This document shows positions 8,536 to 17,395 of a stretch of DNA of 64,000 bases, piece by piece; positions within the stretch are counted from its first letter, which is position 1; the number at the start of each line of letters is the position of its first letter. Where the stretch lies: NCBI GenBank assembly GCA_018396865.1, contig JAGTRB010000006.1, forward strand, positions 37,323 through 101,322, in the 5' to 3' direction. This stretch comes from Candidatus Bathyarchaeota archaeon. GTDB taxonomy: Archaea > Thermoproteota > Bathyarchaeia > TCS64. Position numbers and translations under genes: made by a program. A model generated the notes under the pieces. It was given only the letters and a program-made list of their open reading frames with translations, was not told the origin of the DNA and did not search any database.

Positions 8536-9810
8536 CTAAATAGAGCGCTTGATCTTTCTCCTACTATAGGTCTCCTCAGCTAGTAGAAGGATGAGGACTG
8601 CGTTTATGAAGACCAAAGCGGCCGTGAAATAGAAGGGCATCCTAAGACCATAGTAGTCGGAGATGAAGCCTAAAGCTATGGGCCCGATGATGAAGCCCAC
8701 ATCCCCGAAGAGCCTGTATAGGCCCATAGAAAGACCCCTTGGCTCATTTATAGAGGCGTCCGTGGCTAAAGCTAGTGGGGCCTGGCCAGCCCCGGTGGTC
8801 CCTATACCTAGAAGAACCGCAGCTAGTGAAAGCTGGAAGTAGTCGGAGGTCATTGGAAATATTAGCGAGGATGCAGCTGTAACGATGAGGCTGAATAATA
8901 TAGTGGGCTTCCTACCATAATAGTCCGTCGAGTAGCCGAAGGGGATAGTCAACAATAGGTTGGTAAAGGTGGCGTAACTTATAACGGCGCCTATGGATAC
9001 TGTGTCGAGTCCTAGAACACCGTCTGCGTAGAGGGGGATCATCGTCCCCCTAATCCCAGTTCTCATGAAGAAGACCGTGAAGGTAGCGAGGCAGGCCATA
9101 GTATAGCTCCTGTTGGAGAGCAGCCTAGAGAAGACCTGCACCGAGAAGGCTAGCTCCCTCCCCTGACCATCTCGGGAACTCCCTGTCTCACTGATCCAGA
9201 TGATGGTTATTATAAGGCTGACCAAGCCCGTTAAGGCGTAGAAGTAGAAGGGGGCTCTCAGATCCCAGATGGCTGCTATCATGCCTCCTATAGTCGGGCC
9301 AGCTGAAGAGCCAATAAGCATGAAGGCCTGGAAATACCCCATAACCCTCCCCCTCTCCTCTGGCTTCAGGATATCCGCGAGCAGAGCGGTTCTACCAGTC
9401 ATCCACATGGAAGATCCAACTCCCTGGATGAGGCGGTATAAAAGGAACTCCCAGAAGCTTGTAGCCAGAGCATTGAGGAATGAGGCGATGGTGAGAAGGA
9501 TGGTTCCAAATATCATGATGGGCTTCCTCCCGAACCTATCGGCCGCTATGCCCGTAGGGATGTCGGCTATGAAGCGGCCTATAGCATACATCGAGATGGC
9601 CAAGGAGGCAAGGGCGTAGGAGACATCATAAGACCTAGCATATATGGGTAGAATTGGTGAGACAAGGGACATGCCGAGGAAGATGAAGAAGGATGGTACA
9701 TAGAGGGACATTATATCGCTAAGAGCCGAACGTTCACCCAATCTCTGCCACTCCGGGGAGATGACACCTTTCAATGGAAAAAGCTGATCCCACCCATAAA
9801 TCTCGCTCAT
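8536..9810 (-). CDS. MFS transporter
   Basis: 424 residues, 12 helices after a ~35-residue cytosolic head. MFS loop motif IPTGIAADRFGRKPIMIFGT after helix 2 and the second-half copy YSTDYYGRKPTILFSL. The fifth helix carries GSSAGPTIGGMIAAIWDLR, similar to motif C of drug/H+ antiporters, so export is more likely than uptake (inference). It lies between lemA/htpX and alaX without tight spacing. Confidence 0.88.
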   Translation of the reverse strand: MSEIYGWDQLFPLKGVISPEWQRLGERSALSDIMSLYVPSFFIFLGMSLVSPILPIYARSYDVSYALASLAISMYAIGRFIADIPTGIAADRFGRKPIMIFGTILLTIASFLNALATSFWEFLLYRLIQGVGSSMWMTGRTALLADILKPEERGRVMGYFQAFMLIGSSAGPTIGGMIAAIWDLRAPFYFYALTGLVSLIITIIWISETGSSRDGQGRELAFSVQVFSRLLSNRSYTMACLATFTVFFMRTGIRGTMIPLYADGVLGLDTVSIGAVISYATFTNLLLTIPFGYSTDYYGRKPTILFSLIVTAASSLIFPMTSDYFQLSLAAVLLGIGTTGAGQAPLALATDASINEPRGLSMGLYRLFGDVGFIIGPIALGFISDYYGLRMPFYFTAALVFINAVLILLLAEETYSRRKIKRSI

Positions 9811-9879
9811 ATAGAGTCATATCGAATGGAGAAGGCGCTGGGATTTATGCCGAGGTTGACGACCCGCCAATTATGTCAA

Positions 9880-10638
9880 TCATGTCTTTCTGGTTTGAGC
9901 TTCAAGTTCGAATAGTATGATCTTCCTGAGCCTCCTCCCTTCAACCAGCTCGAGCCTTGAGAGGTGGCCTATCTCGCCTGTACTCTTAACATGGGTTCCG
10001 AAGCAGAAGGTGAGGGAGTAGCCCGGGATCTCCACCATTCTAAGCATCTTTACACCTTTCGGTATCTTCCCGAGAAAGCCTCTTTTCCTTGGATCCCCGC
10101 CGACCTCGATCTCATCTCTATGGGCATAATAGATCCTGATCGGTATATCCTCCTCGACAACCCTCCTGAACTCCTCCTCGACTCGGCGTAGAACTTCTAT
10201 GCCGAGGTGAGAGGGCTGGAACTCCAACCTGGTGATATCGGAGTAGACCTTAGGGCCTGCGCCAAATTTCTCAAATAACCCGGTGAGGAGGTGCTCTCCG
10301 CTGTGCCTCCTCATGTTCAGATATCGCCTATCCCAATCTAACACGCCGTGGACCATTACTCCAGCGGGAAGATCCCCATCCACATAGTGGTAGACCTCGC
10401 CTCCCCTCCTCACAACCTTGTTCACCCTGATGGCCTGCTGACCGCTGAGTAGGATACCCGTATCTGAGGGCTGACCCCCCGACTCTGGATAGAAGGCCGA
10501 CCTATCGAGGAGGACATATCCAGGGCCCGCCCTCAAAACCCTCGCGTCGAACTCCCTGAGATAACAATCCTCAGAATACAATGGGACTGTGACTCCGAAG
10601 TATCTGAGATCACCATCCTCCCAAGCCAAACTCCCCAC
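9880..10638 (-). CDS. alaX: AlaX-type alanyl-tRNA editing hydrolase
   Basis: 252 residues. Trans-editing enzyme that removes Ser or Gly from mischarged tRNA-Ala. Seen: the Gly-rich motif SGGQPSDTG (about 53-60), the zinc ligands HSGEH (H112, H116) and CFGTH (C212, H216). The full N-terminal beta-barrel plus editing domain is present without an alanyl-tRNA synthetase core, fitting the medium-size AlaX class. It is divergent from the DapA-like gene at 10744. Confidence 0.93.
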   Translation of the reverse strand: MGSLAWEDGDLRYFGVTVPLYSEDCYLREFDARVLRAGPGYVLLDRSAFYPESGGQPSDTGILLSGQQAIRVNKVVRRGGEVYHYVDGDLPAGVMVHGVLDWDRRYLNMRRHSGEHLLTGLFEKFGAGPKVYSDITRLEFQPSHLGIEVLRRVEEEFRRVVEEDIPIRIYYAHRDEIEVGGDPRKRGFLGKIPKGVKMLRMVEIPGYSLTFCFGTHVKSTGEIGHLSRLELVEGRRLRKIILFELEAQTRKT

Positions 10639-10743
10639 CGGCCATCTAATGATCAGGATGAGAAGTGATATATCTTGTATCTTTCCTCTCTACCTTAGAA
10701 AGGGTTATTTTTTAACACCTGTTTTAGAGTTTGGTGCGGTTTC

Positions 10744-11676
10744 ATGGTTCTGAGGCCTGAGGAGCTGAGGGAGAGGTATGTTGGTGCTCAGGTGGTGATG
10801 GTAACCCCCTTCAGGGAGGATTACTCCATAGATGAGGAGGGGTTGAGGAGGAACACCAGATTCCTCATAGAGAATGGGGTTCATGTACTTCAGCCCTGCG
10901 GAAGCACAGGAGAGTTCTGGTCCCTAACACCAGAGGAACACAAGAGGGTGATCAAGATCGTTGTCGAGGAGGCTAAGGGTAGAGTTCCAGTCGTGCCTGG
11001 AACCTCCCACAGCGGGACGAAGATGACCGTGGAGTTGAGCAGGTATGCTGAGGAGGCTGGGGCAGACGGGGTGATGATAGTCCCCCCATATTACGAAATG
11101 CCGACGGCGGAGGGAGTCTACCAACATTATAAAGCCGTGGCTGAGGCCATAAAGATAGGGATCGTAGTCTATAACAACCCAGGGACGAGCAAGTTCACCA
11201 TCGGACCTGAGCTGATGGAGAGGCTGGCAGAGATACCTAACATAGTCGCCGTCAAAGAGACGACGGGGGATATGGCCTTGGCCCTCCGCCTCCTCGACAA
11301 GACGGGGTGCAAGTTAACCTATTCAATGGGTACTGGAGAGATCCTAGCACCCTACTTCTATATGTCTGGGGCAAGGGGGCATGTGACCGGGCTTGGCAAC
11401 TTCGCGCCTAGGATCGCAGTAGAGATGTACGAACTCGCCATGGAGAGGGACTGGACTGGATTAATGGAGCTCCACAAGAGGATATTCCCATATCTGGAGC
11501 TTAATGAGAGACTGAGCGAGAAGCATGGAGGGAGCATGTATATAACCCTAATAAAAGAGGCCATGAGGATCCTAGGCCTCCCGGGATGGCCTCCAAGGAA
11601 GCCCTTAATAACACTAAAAGAGGAGGAAAGAGAGGAACTCAGAGAAGTCTTAAAAAAGATAGGTATTATCAAGTAG
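10744..11676 (+). CDS. DapA-family aldolase/lyase (dihydrodipicolinate synthase superfamily)
   Basis: 310-residue class I aldolase with TIM barrel. Schiff-base lysine K171 in VAVKETTGD, the tyrosine Y143 in VVYNNPG and the pyruvate-binding GSTGEF (53-58) are all present. The superfamily makes dihydrodipicolinate or cleaves 2-keto-3-deoxy sugar acids and related compounds. Without lysine-pathway genes nearby and with an enolase-superfamily gene 2.4 kb away, a catabolic aldolase is as likely as lysine synthesis. Box A TTATTTTTTAA at 10705-10715 places transcription start a few bases before ATG 10744, so the mRNA is nearly leaderless. Confidence 0.87.
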   Translation: MVLRPEELRERYVGAQVVMVTPFREDYSIDEEGLRRNTRFLIENGVHVLQPCGSTGEFWSLTPEEHKRVIKIVVEEAKGRVPVVPGTSHSGTKMTVELSRYAEEAGADGVMIVPPYYEMPTAEGVYQHYKAVAEAIKIGIVVYNNPGTSKFTIGPELMERLAEIPNIVAVKETTGDMALALRLLDKTGCKLTYSMGTGEILAPYFYMSGARGHVTGLGNFAPRIAVEMYELAMERDWTGLMELHKRIFPYLELNERLSEKHGGSMYITLIKEAMRILGLPGWPPRKPLITLKEEEREELREVLKKIGIIK

Positions 11677-11678
11677 AT

Positions 11679-11727
11679 ATTTTTATATCTTTAAGTCACC
11701 TATTTTCTTTTAACTCCTTTTTCTCGA
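11679..11727 (+). terminator. T-rich transcription terminator after the DapA-like gene
   Basis: Three T tracts (ATTTTTATATCTTT, TATTTTCTTTT, CTTTTTCTC) lie right after the stop codon and before the convergent gene at 11729. Archaeal RNA polymerase stops at such oligo-T runs without needing a hairpin. Confidence 0.5.
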
Positions 11728-11728
11728 A

Positions 11729-12820
11729 TCAATTTTCGAGGTGACATCGGAGAAGCATCTTCCCGAAGATCTCCCTAGACCTGCAGAGGTCGCAGGAGGT
11801 GCAAGTAGCAGCCTCCTGCCTTCCTTCCTTTAACTTCTTGACTAGATCGGGCTCCCTTATGAAGGGTCTGCTCATGGATATTAGATCGGCTAGGCCCTTA
11901 TTTATGATGGCCTCCATGCAGCGGAGGCTCCTGATCCCATTAACCAGGGCCATGGGTGTCGGGAGGGTTGCCTCCCTTATCCTAGCGGCGTGCCCAGCAA
12001 ATGAGGCCTCTGATAGTTCTGGATCCCTAGAGCGCGCTCTGGCCATGAGCTCCACCACCCTTCCTATACCTCCTCCACTTATCTCAAGGGCGTCCAGGCC
12101 CAAAAGGCACATCTCCTTAGCCACCTTTGCGCTGTCCTCAACAGTGAAGCCCTCGGGGGAGAAGTCGTCGCAGTTGAGCTTAAGGAGCACGGGTGACCCC
12201 CCAACCCTCTTCCTGATCTCCTTGTAGACCTCTACGAGGAGGCGCATCCTATTTTCTAGACCCCCTCCCCACTCATCCTCACGCCTGTTCACCAGCCTTG
12301 ACAGGAACTGGGAGATGAGGTAGCCGTGGGCTCCATGTATCTGGATCCCATCGAAACCCGCCTCCATGGCCCTGTCCGCCGCATCCCCGAAAGCCTCCAC
12401 GATCTTCCATATCTCTCCTTGGGAGAGGGCTCGGGCCCTCCATCCCTCTCCCAAGTACTCCGATGGGCCTGCCCTATCAACCATACTCAGGATACCTCCA
12501 TGGTTCAGCTGGGCGACTATAAGCCCACCCTCACCGTGAACCGCCTCAGTCAGCCTCCTAAGCATAGGTATGTGGATCTCGCTGCTTATCCCGGCCATGC
12601 CGTTATGGACCCTCCCTTCATCTAATATGTACATATGTCCCTTAACGATAAGGCCCACCTCGCCCTCCGCGAGTTTTCTATAAAGCTCCACCGCCTCCGG
12701 GCGGAGAATCCCCCTTTCATCAGCCCAGTAGGTAGTGGTGGCAGACCTTACGAAGCGGTTCCTGAGCCTTATAGATCCTATCCTAAAGGGTTCGAAGAGA
12801 GTTGACATATCAGATCCCAT
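11729..12820 (-). CDS. Old Yellow Enzyme family NADH:flavin oxidoreductase
   Basis: 363 residues, FMN TIM barrel. Signatures: LFEPFRIGSIRLRNRFVRSA at the N-terminus, AQLNHGG, GFDGIQIHGAHGYLISQFLS (substrate His-Gly-Ala-His), NRREDEWGG and the phosphate-binding end ADLISMSRPFIREPDL. It ends in a Cys-rich tail, CTSCDLCRSREIFGKMLLRC, resembling the Fe-S motif at the end of the barrel domain in 2,4-dienoyl-CoA reductase relatives, but the following FAD/NAD domains are absent, so this is the short form. Met5 is an alternative start. Substrate not readable. Confidence 0.9.
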   Translation of the reverse strand: MGSDMSTLFEPFRIGSIRLRNRFVRSATTTYWADERGILRPEAVELYRKLAEGEVGLIVKGHMYILDEGRVHNGMAGISSEIHIPMLRRLTEAVHGEGGLIVAQLNHGGILSMVDRAGPSEYLGEGWRARALSQGEIWKIVEAFGDAADRAMEAGFDGIQIHGAHGYLISQFLSRLVNRREDEWGGGLENRMRLLVEVYKEIRKRVGGSPVLLKLNCDDFSPEGFTVEDSAKVAKEMCLLGLDALEISGGGIGRVVELMARARSRDPELSEASFAGHAARIREATLPTPMALVNGIRSLRCMEAIINKGLADLISMSRPFIREPDLVKKLKEGRQEAATCTSCDLCRSREIFGKMLLRCHLEN

Positions 12821-12859
12821 TCAAGGAGACGTATCTGGCCTTTGAACTTATCGCGGGAT

Positions 12860-13309
12860 CTAATCCCCCCTTTTTGAGGCCTCTCGGATCGCTTCTCTAA
12901 TCCTCTCAGCTATCTTATTCATCTCCTCGCCGCTGGGTCGCTTATAACCCCTAGCCACGCTCTGGATGATGCCCCCTCGATCCCCCTTGAACCTGGGGAT
13001 GATGTGGATGTGGAGGTGGGGAACCTCCTGTCCGCTCTCAGGGCCATTATTTATCCCTATGGTTGTGGCTGGAGCCCCAACAGCTCTCTGTATGCTCCCA
13101 GTCAATCTGTGGAGGGCGAGGAAGAGGGCTATGGCATCACCCTCCGAGAGGTTTTCAAGCCTCCCAACATGGGCCTTGGGGATTAATAGAGTATGGCCTG
13201 GGCTGCAGGGGTTGATGTCCAAGAAGGCCAGAACTCTCTCATCCTCATAAACCCTGTGAGCAAAGGCATCCCCCCTAATTATACTACAGAATACACAGGG
13301 TCGCTCCAT
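12860..13309 (-). CDS. HIT-family nucleotide hydrolase/transferase
   Basis: 149 residues. N-terminal CVFCSIIRGD supplies the usual Cys pair; the catalytic histidine triad is HLHIHIIPRF near 100. Family members hydrolyse dinucleoside polyphosphates or nucleoside phosphoramidates. Box A GTTATATAATCC lies near 13346-13356. Stands alone between the OYE gene and the toxin-antitoxin pair. Confidence 0.93.
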   Translation of the reverse strand: MERPCVFCSIIRGDAFAHRVYEDERVLAFLDINPCSPGHTLLIPKAHVGRLENLSEGDAIALFLALHRLTGSIQRAVGAPATTIGINNGPESGQEVPHLHIHIIPRFKGDRGGIIQSVARGYKRPSGEEMNKIAERIREAIREASKRGD

Positions 13310-13383
13310 TAAAACCGCCTATCGGATAGAGACTTATTAAGGATTATATAACATTGGCTCATCTTCTCTAGTATTGAAACATA

Positions 13384-13824
13384 TCATAGTGGCTTGGCCC
13401 TACCCCCTTCAGAGGCTAGTGCCTCCCTTACTCTCTTATCCCCTCCGATATAGATGAGACTATATGACAATGCAACTGCTGCGTGTATAGAGTCGAAGAA
13501 GGTTAATTCATATTTCTCTCTCAGATCTGCCGCCACCCCAAGGTTGGCCAAAGATAACCCTGGGTATATCGGGTTTATATATAGCCTGACAGCTTCCTCC
13601 ATAACCCTTAGGGCTCTTGATACCTCCTTATCTTTTAAACCATAAGAACTCATTACAAGAGAGGCCTCAATAGGAGAAGCTGGAGATATATGGAGCTTAT
13701 AAATACCCCTTCGAGAATCTCTTAGAATATCCAGAGCTGCTTCGTGGGCTTTTTCTCCCGGTCTCAAAGAGAAGAGGAAATCCGTCTCGACGAGGATGTT
13801 ATCTTGCACGTCTTTTCGCCTCAT
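13384..13824 (-). CDS. VapC-type PIN-domain toxin ribonuclease
   Basis: 146 residues. The PIN acidic site is intact: D15 (ILVETD), E53 (SPIEASL), D111 (FFDSIHA) and D129 (GGDKRV). Such proteins cleave RNA with Mg2+ or Mn2+ when released from their antitoxin. The start overlaps the end of the AbrB-type gene upstream by 26 nt, so the two are translationally coupled, antitoxin first, as in vapBC. Confidence 0.88.
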   Translation of the reverse strand: MRRKDVQDNILVETDFLFSLRPGEKAHEAALDILRDSRRGIYKLHISPASPIEASLVMSSYGLKDKEVSRALRVMEEAVRLYINPIYPGLSLANLGVAADLREKYELTFFDSIHAAVALSYSLIYIGGDKRVREALASEGGRAKPL

Positions 13825-14047
13825 CCAAAGCCATCTCCTCGGCTTTAGTCCTCATACTTAGATCGTATCTGAAGTCCTTCAGGATGATCTCTAAAACCTT
13901 AAAGGGGTTCTCCATCTTCTCTATGACCACTCTATCCTCAACGAGCATGACCTTCAACTTGTCTCCTGGGTTTATACCTAAAACCTTCCTGATCCCCTTT
14001 GGTAAGGTTATCCTACCTTTTGAATCAAGGTATGCTATTTCAAACAT
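13799..14047 (-). CDS. AbrB/SpoVT-type antitoxin (VapB)
   Basis: About 82 residues from ATG 14047. The first 45 residues are the swapped-hairpin AbrB domain, YLDSKGRITLPKGIRKVLGI followed by GDKLKVML. The frame can be read 16 codons further upstream, but a clear box A (TTTATAAATA on the minus strand, 14077-14086) lies inside that extension, and CGTGGGAG precedes ATG 14047, so the shorter form is right. The tail (about 55-82) is charged and should bind the PIN toxin. AbrB domains also bind the operon promoter, so self-repression is expected. Confidence 0.85.
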   Translation of the reverse strand: MFEIAYLDSKGRITLPKGIRKVLGINPGDKLKVMLVEDRVVIEKMENPFKVLEIILKDFRYDLSMRTKAEEMALDEAKRRAR

Positions 14048-14076
14048 TCTCCCACGAAAAATAAATGTGGGTCTTA

Positions 14077-14086
14077 TATTTATAAA
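14077..14086 (-). promoter_or_regulatory. Box A promoter of the VapBC pair
   Basis: TTTATAAATA on the minus strand, centred about 26 nt upstream of an expected start site near 14056, which is 9 nt before the antitoxin ATG at 14047. This box decides the antitoxin start codon. Confidence 0.6.
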
Positions 14087-14124
14087 TTGGCCCACCTTCT
14101 AAGGAAGGGGATTCTCAAAACTTC

Positions 14125-15315
14125 TTAATACCAGAGGTTCATCTCCTTCCTCCCAATCCCCGCCTCATGTCTGTATATGCCTGCCTTGTAGAACTCATTA
14201 TACTTCCTGAGCTTCTCCTCGTCAATCTCTACCCCTAGGCCTGGCCCCTCAGGAACCTTTAGGGTTCCATGAACGATCTTGAACTCCTCTTTGATTATGT
14301 CTCCTGTCAGGTGGTGGGTTGAGCTGTCGTTGGTCCCTTTGAAGGTCCTCTCCGAGGTTATCAGATGCAGAAGTAGCGCGTTCCTGGGCCCAAGCTCTGC
14401 TGCGCTGCTCTGGCCTGTGACTATGAGGCCTCCAGCCTCCGCGACTGCGCAGACCCTCTTGGCCTCCATCACGCCCCCTGTGAAGGAGACATTGAGGTGG
14501 ATGGCGTCAGCGGCCCTATTCTCGATCAGCAACCTCACATACTCTAGGCAGTTGGGACCGTGGCTGTGGGCCTCTATCGGAACGCCCGTTATCCTTCTTA
14601 TGTCGGCCATGGCCTCTATACTCCCTGAGTCATAGGGCCAGTGATTGGGGACTGGCTCCTCTACATATGCTGGCTCATACCTGGCTATTCGTTTGAGGAA
14701 GTTGATGGCCACAGGGGGAGGATAGGCCCCGTTCATGTCGAAGCAGAGCTGGATCCCTTCGCCCACGGCATCCCTCACAGCCCTAACCCTCTCAAGGTCT
14801 GTTTTTGGGTCCGTTCCGAGCTTTATCTTGAAGGCCCTCCACCCCCTCTCCACAGCCCTTAAGGCCTCGGCGGCCTGAGCCTCCGGCTCCTTGCAGGGCA
14901 TCCAGTACCTGACATGCACCTTCTCGTTCACCTTTCCGCCCCAGAGCTTGTAAAGCGGCTTTCCGCAGCTCTTTCCTATTATGTCCCAGAGGGCTCCATC
15001 TATGGCTGCCATAGTGTTCGGAGGGACCTCCCACCTTCCCCTAAGAGGGCTTCCTAGCTCAGCCTCTATCCTCTCGATGTCGAAGGGGTCTTTTCCAATC
15101 AGCTTAGGCCTTAAAATATTGAGTATGGTGTGCTCATCCCCCTCGGTGTTGATCCCGGTGACCCCCTCATCGGTCTCTATTATGGTGACTGGATGGATGC
15201 TGGCAGAGCGCTTCCCATACCACAGGGTTATAGGTTCATGGAAGGGGACGGCGACCATCAAAACTTTTACATCCGTGATCCTCAATCTCTTCACCCGGGT
15301 TATCAATCCCACCAA
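14125..15315 (-). CDS. Enolase-superfamily enzyme (mandelate racemase/muconate lactonizing type)
   Basis: About 396 residues: alpha+beta capping domain, then TIM barrel. Seen: AIDGALWDIIGKSCGKPLYKLWGG, the KxK motif in FKIKLG, metal ligands in FDMNG, EEPV and IEAHSHG. In relatives the next barrel strand carries a catalytic Lys (muconate type) or Asp (mandelate type); here AADAIHLNVSFTGG has Asn at that place, and the later His of the mandelate type appears to be Gln (TGQSSAAE). The reaction may therefore rest on the KxK side only, as in some sugar-acid dehydratases (inference). Several TTG/GTG codons near 15294-15315 make the exact start uncertain. Confidence 0.85.
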   Translation of the reverse strand: MVGLITRVKRLRITDVKVLMVAVPFHEPITLWYGKRSASIHPVTIIETDEGVTGINTEGDEHTILNILRPKLIGKDPFDIERIEAELGSPLRGRWEVPPNTMAAIDGALWDIIGKSCGKPLYKLWGGKVNEKVHVRYWMPCKEPEAQAAEALRAVERGWRAFKIKLGTDPKTDLERVRAVRDAVGEGIQLCFDMNGAYPPPVAINFLKRIARYEPAYVEEPVPNHWPYDSGSIEAMADIRRITGVPIEAHSHGPNCLEYVRLLIENRAADAIHLNVSFTGGVMEAKRVCAVAEAGGLIVTGQSSAAELGPRNALLLHLITSERTFKGTNDSSTHHLTGDIIKEEFKIVHGTLKVPEGPGLGVEIDEEKLRKYNEFYKAGIYRHEAGIGRKEMNLWY

Positions 15316-15369
15316 AACATATTAGAATTATGAGAAGAGTTCGAATTGGGATAGGCCTCTAAAAATCTT

Positions 15370-15518
15370 GCTGATAATTTCTAGGTCAGGCCCTCCAGTT
15401 CGTCATTCAAGTTTAATATGATGTCTAAGTAACTCTCCCTCCTTTCAGGTATCTTATGCCTTCTTCTATCGCTTTCAGGGTTATCAAGGTTGGTAAAGCG
15501 GTTCCCGAGTGAATTTAT
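15370..15518 (-). pseudogene. Short decayed gene fragment
   Basis: The minus strand reads GTALPTLITLKAIEEGIRYL followed, after a one-base frame change, by ESYLDIILNLNDELEGLT and a stop. The two parts look like one helical C-terminus of an unrecognised protein. No start or upstream part is visible. It lies downstream of cassette B. Confidence 0.3.
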
Positions 15519-16865
15519 TTAGTTTGGTGAAGTGAGACGGGATGGGTTATCTTTATACCAGAAGATCTTGCCTCTCAGCCCATCGTATAGGCCGTATTTG
15601 ATATAATCCACCCTTCCATCGATATATCCGTAGCCCCAGATCTCATAATCAGACATCTCTCTATCTCCATTCTCGTCTAGTTTACACCAGCCGCTGGCTC
15701 CAAAGGTCTTCGATGCTATCTCAGGGATAACCTCAAGCAGTTTTCCGACATCGGTGGTCCTGGCCTCAAGGATTGCCTCAGCGATTATAAAGGCGATGTC
15801 ATATCTCGAGGCCATATCAAGATCAAGGGGCTCAGCAAACAATGTGTAGTATCTCTCATTTAGCATGGAGTATAACGGCGATTCCTTCACCGTTGGTAGG
15901 GGGCTGAAGATCTTGAGGTGAGAAGACTCTTCCGGGGCCTCTTCTATGAAGCCCTTATTTTTAGCTGCGAAGTGACTCCCGAACCAGTATAGATCGTAGA
16001 GGGTTGGATAGTCCTTCGCCTGTCTAACAATCTCTCTCAGAGCACTTTCACCAGCCCCTATGAGCTGAACCGCTATACTCTTGGAGCCATATCTCGTGAC
16101 GGCTTCTCTGGCTGATGCCTCAGCCTCATATAGGCAATTGGTAATATTGGCCTCCCAAGGACGACTTATCGGGATCGCCTTCTCTACCACCCCGCCGTAT
16201 TTGGAGAACTCGTTCACCAACTTATTGAACAATTTAACTCCCCACTCATAATCTATATATAAGACAATGATTGCATTTATTCCCCGACTTCTGAGCATTT
16301 CTGCTATAACCCGGGCTTGGGCCATATCATCTGGAGATAATCTGAGGAAATTATCATCGGATCTCGCTAATTGATAAGAAGAGGCTGAGGAGCTAAAGAG
16401 AAGCATGTTATTCTCATTGATGTAAGACATGCTCACGTAACATTGAGATGACCATGGATGTCCTATAATTATATTGATTCCAAGATTCTTTAGTTCATAA
16501 AGGTTTTCTAGAGCTTGACCTCCAGTACCATTATTATTCTTAATAATGAAATCAAATTTAACGCCATGATTAATCTTTGAACAATACTCATTCACATCTT
16601 TTTCTATTATTTCTTTAAAAAATCTTCTAGTCCTTTCATAATCACGATCACATGCCGCAGTTACACCGATCTTAATGGTCAAATTTTCCAGCATTTTTCC
16701 CTTTAGTTCTGAAATCATTCCTTGCAGTCGCTCTATTTCATCTTCATATAAGTGAAGATGATTAGTGAGCTTATCTAAATTGATTATGAGTAATCCGGTG
16801 AGACCCCAACTCATGATTACTAAAATTATGAGAGAGAAAATTATTCTTCTTTTTGAACATACCAT
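15519..16865 (-). CDS. Membrane-anchored periplasmic-binding protein (LivJ-like), cassette copy B
   Basis: 448 residues from ATG 16865, preceded by GGTGAG. Organisation matches copy A: TM helix (about 8-28), short coiled coil (LTNHLHLYEDEIERLQGMIS), then a type-I binding fold with IKIGVTAACDRD, INIIIGHPWSSQCY, SSSASSYQLARSDD, ARVIAEMLRSRGINAIIVL and RYDIAFIIAEAILEA. The C-terminal GASGWCKLDENGDRE is identical to copy A. Most differences lie in ligand-lobe regions, so the copies may bind different compounds (inference). No ABC permease or ATPase is adjacent; the partner is the small secreted protein 44 nt upstream. Confidence 0.8.
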   Translation of the reverse strand: MVCSKRRIIFSLIILVIMSWGLTGLLIINLDKLTNHLHLYEDEIERLQGMISELKGKMLENLTIKIGVTAACDRDYERTRRFFKEIIEKDVNEYCSKINHGVKFDFIIKNNNGTGGQALENLYELKNLGINIIIGHPWSSQCYVSMSYINENNMLLFSSSASSYQLARSDDNFLRLSPDDMAQARVIAEMLRSRGINAIIVLYIDYEWGVKLFNKLVNEFSKYGGVVEKAIPISRPWEANITNCLYEAEASAREAVTRYGSKSIAVQLIGAGESALREIVRQAKDYPTLYDLYWFGSHFAAKNKGFIEEAPEESSHLKIFSPLPTVKESPLYSMLNERYYTLFAEPLDLDMASRYDIAFIIAEAILEARTTDVGKLLEVIPEIASKTFGASGWCKLDENGDREMSDYEIWGYGYIDGRVDYIKYGLYDGLRGKIFWYKDNPSRLTSPN

Positions 16866-16909
16866 TAGATCTCACCATTTAAATTATATAATTAGAAGGT
16901 GATCTTGAA

Positions 16910-17299
16910 TTAATGCATGATCCAGTGGACATATCCTGCAACTCGGCTCAAAGGAGGATTGTCATTAAGATTAGCTATATGTACTACTGTATGTTGGTCA
17001 TTGCAGTTTATGGTTGGGGAACTCTCACCTGCTCCTAGTAAACCACCCCATTTTTTAAGACCACCCACTACTATTGTTACTTCGACCTTATACCTGGAAG
17101 GCAATATTACATCTATGTGTACAGAAACCGCATATGGATCACGCGAAAACTCAATGCAATAGCCTGGAGGAAACGGCTGATCAAAATAATCGTACTCATG
17201 CCATACTAGAGGCTCAACTTCAGCAGGGACGAGAGGTATCGGTATAATGATAAGAGAGAATAATAATACCAATAGAATAAGTTTTAGATAATTCATCAT
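16910..17299 (-). CDS. Small secreted Cys-containing protein, cassette copy B
   Basis: 129 residues: hydrophobic leader (about 1-26, MNYLKLILLVLLFSLIIIPI) and exported domain starting near EVEPLVWHEYDYF. Conserved with copy A are the Cys pair (PGYC and NCNDQ), PYAVSVHI, SSPTI, HIAN and the end GYVHWIMH. The box-A-like TTTATTAAT near 17319-17327 predicts an almost leaderless transcript covering both cassette genes. No known family recognised. Confidence 0.75.
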   Translation of the reverse strand: MMNYLKLILLVLLFSLIIIPIPLVPAEVEPLVWHEYDYFDQPFPPGYCIEFSRDPYAVSVHIDVILPSRYKVEVTIVVGGLKKWGGLLGAGESSPTINCNDQHTVVHIANLNDNPPLSRVAGYVHWIMH

Positions 17300-17395
17300 T
17301 TTATGACTAAAAAAGAAATTAATAAATTTTTTGTTTCAGCATATCTTCTACCCTCTATGGCTTATTAGAGTATGAGGCGGGTTCCCTTGAGATGG

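Noticed and set aside
13799..14095. Longer antitoxin start at 14095
   Set aside because: The box A promoter lies within that extension.
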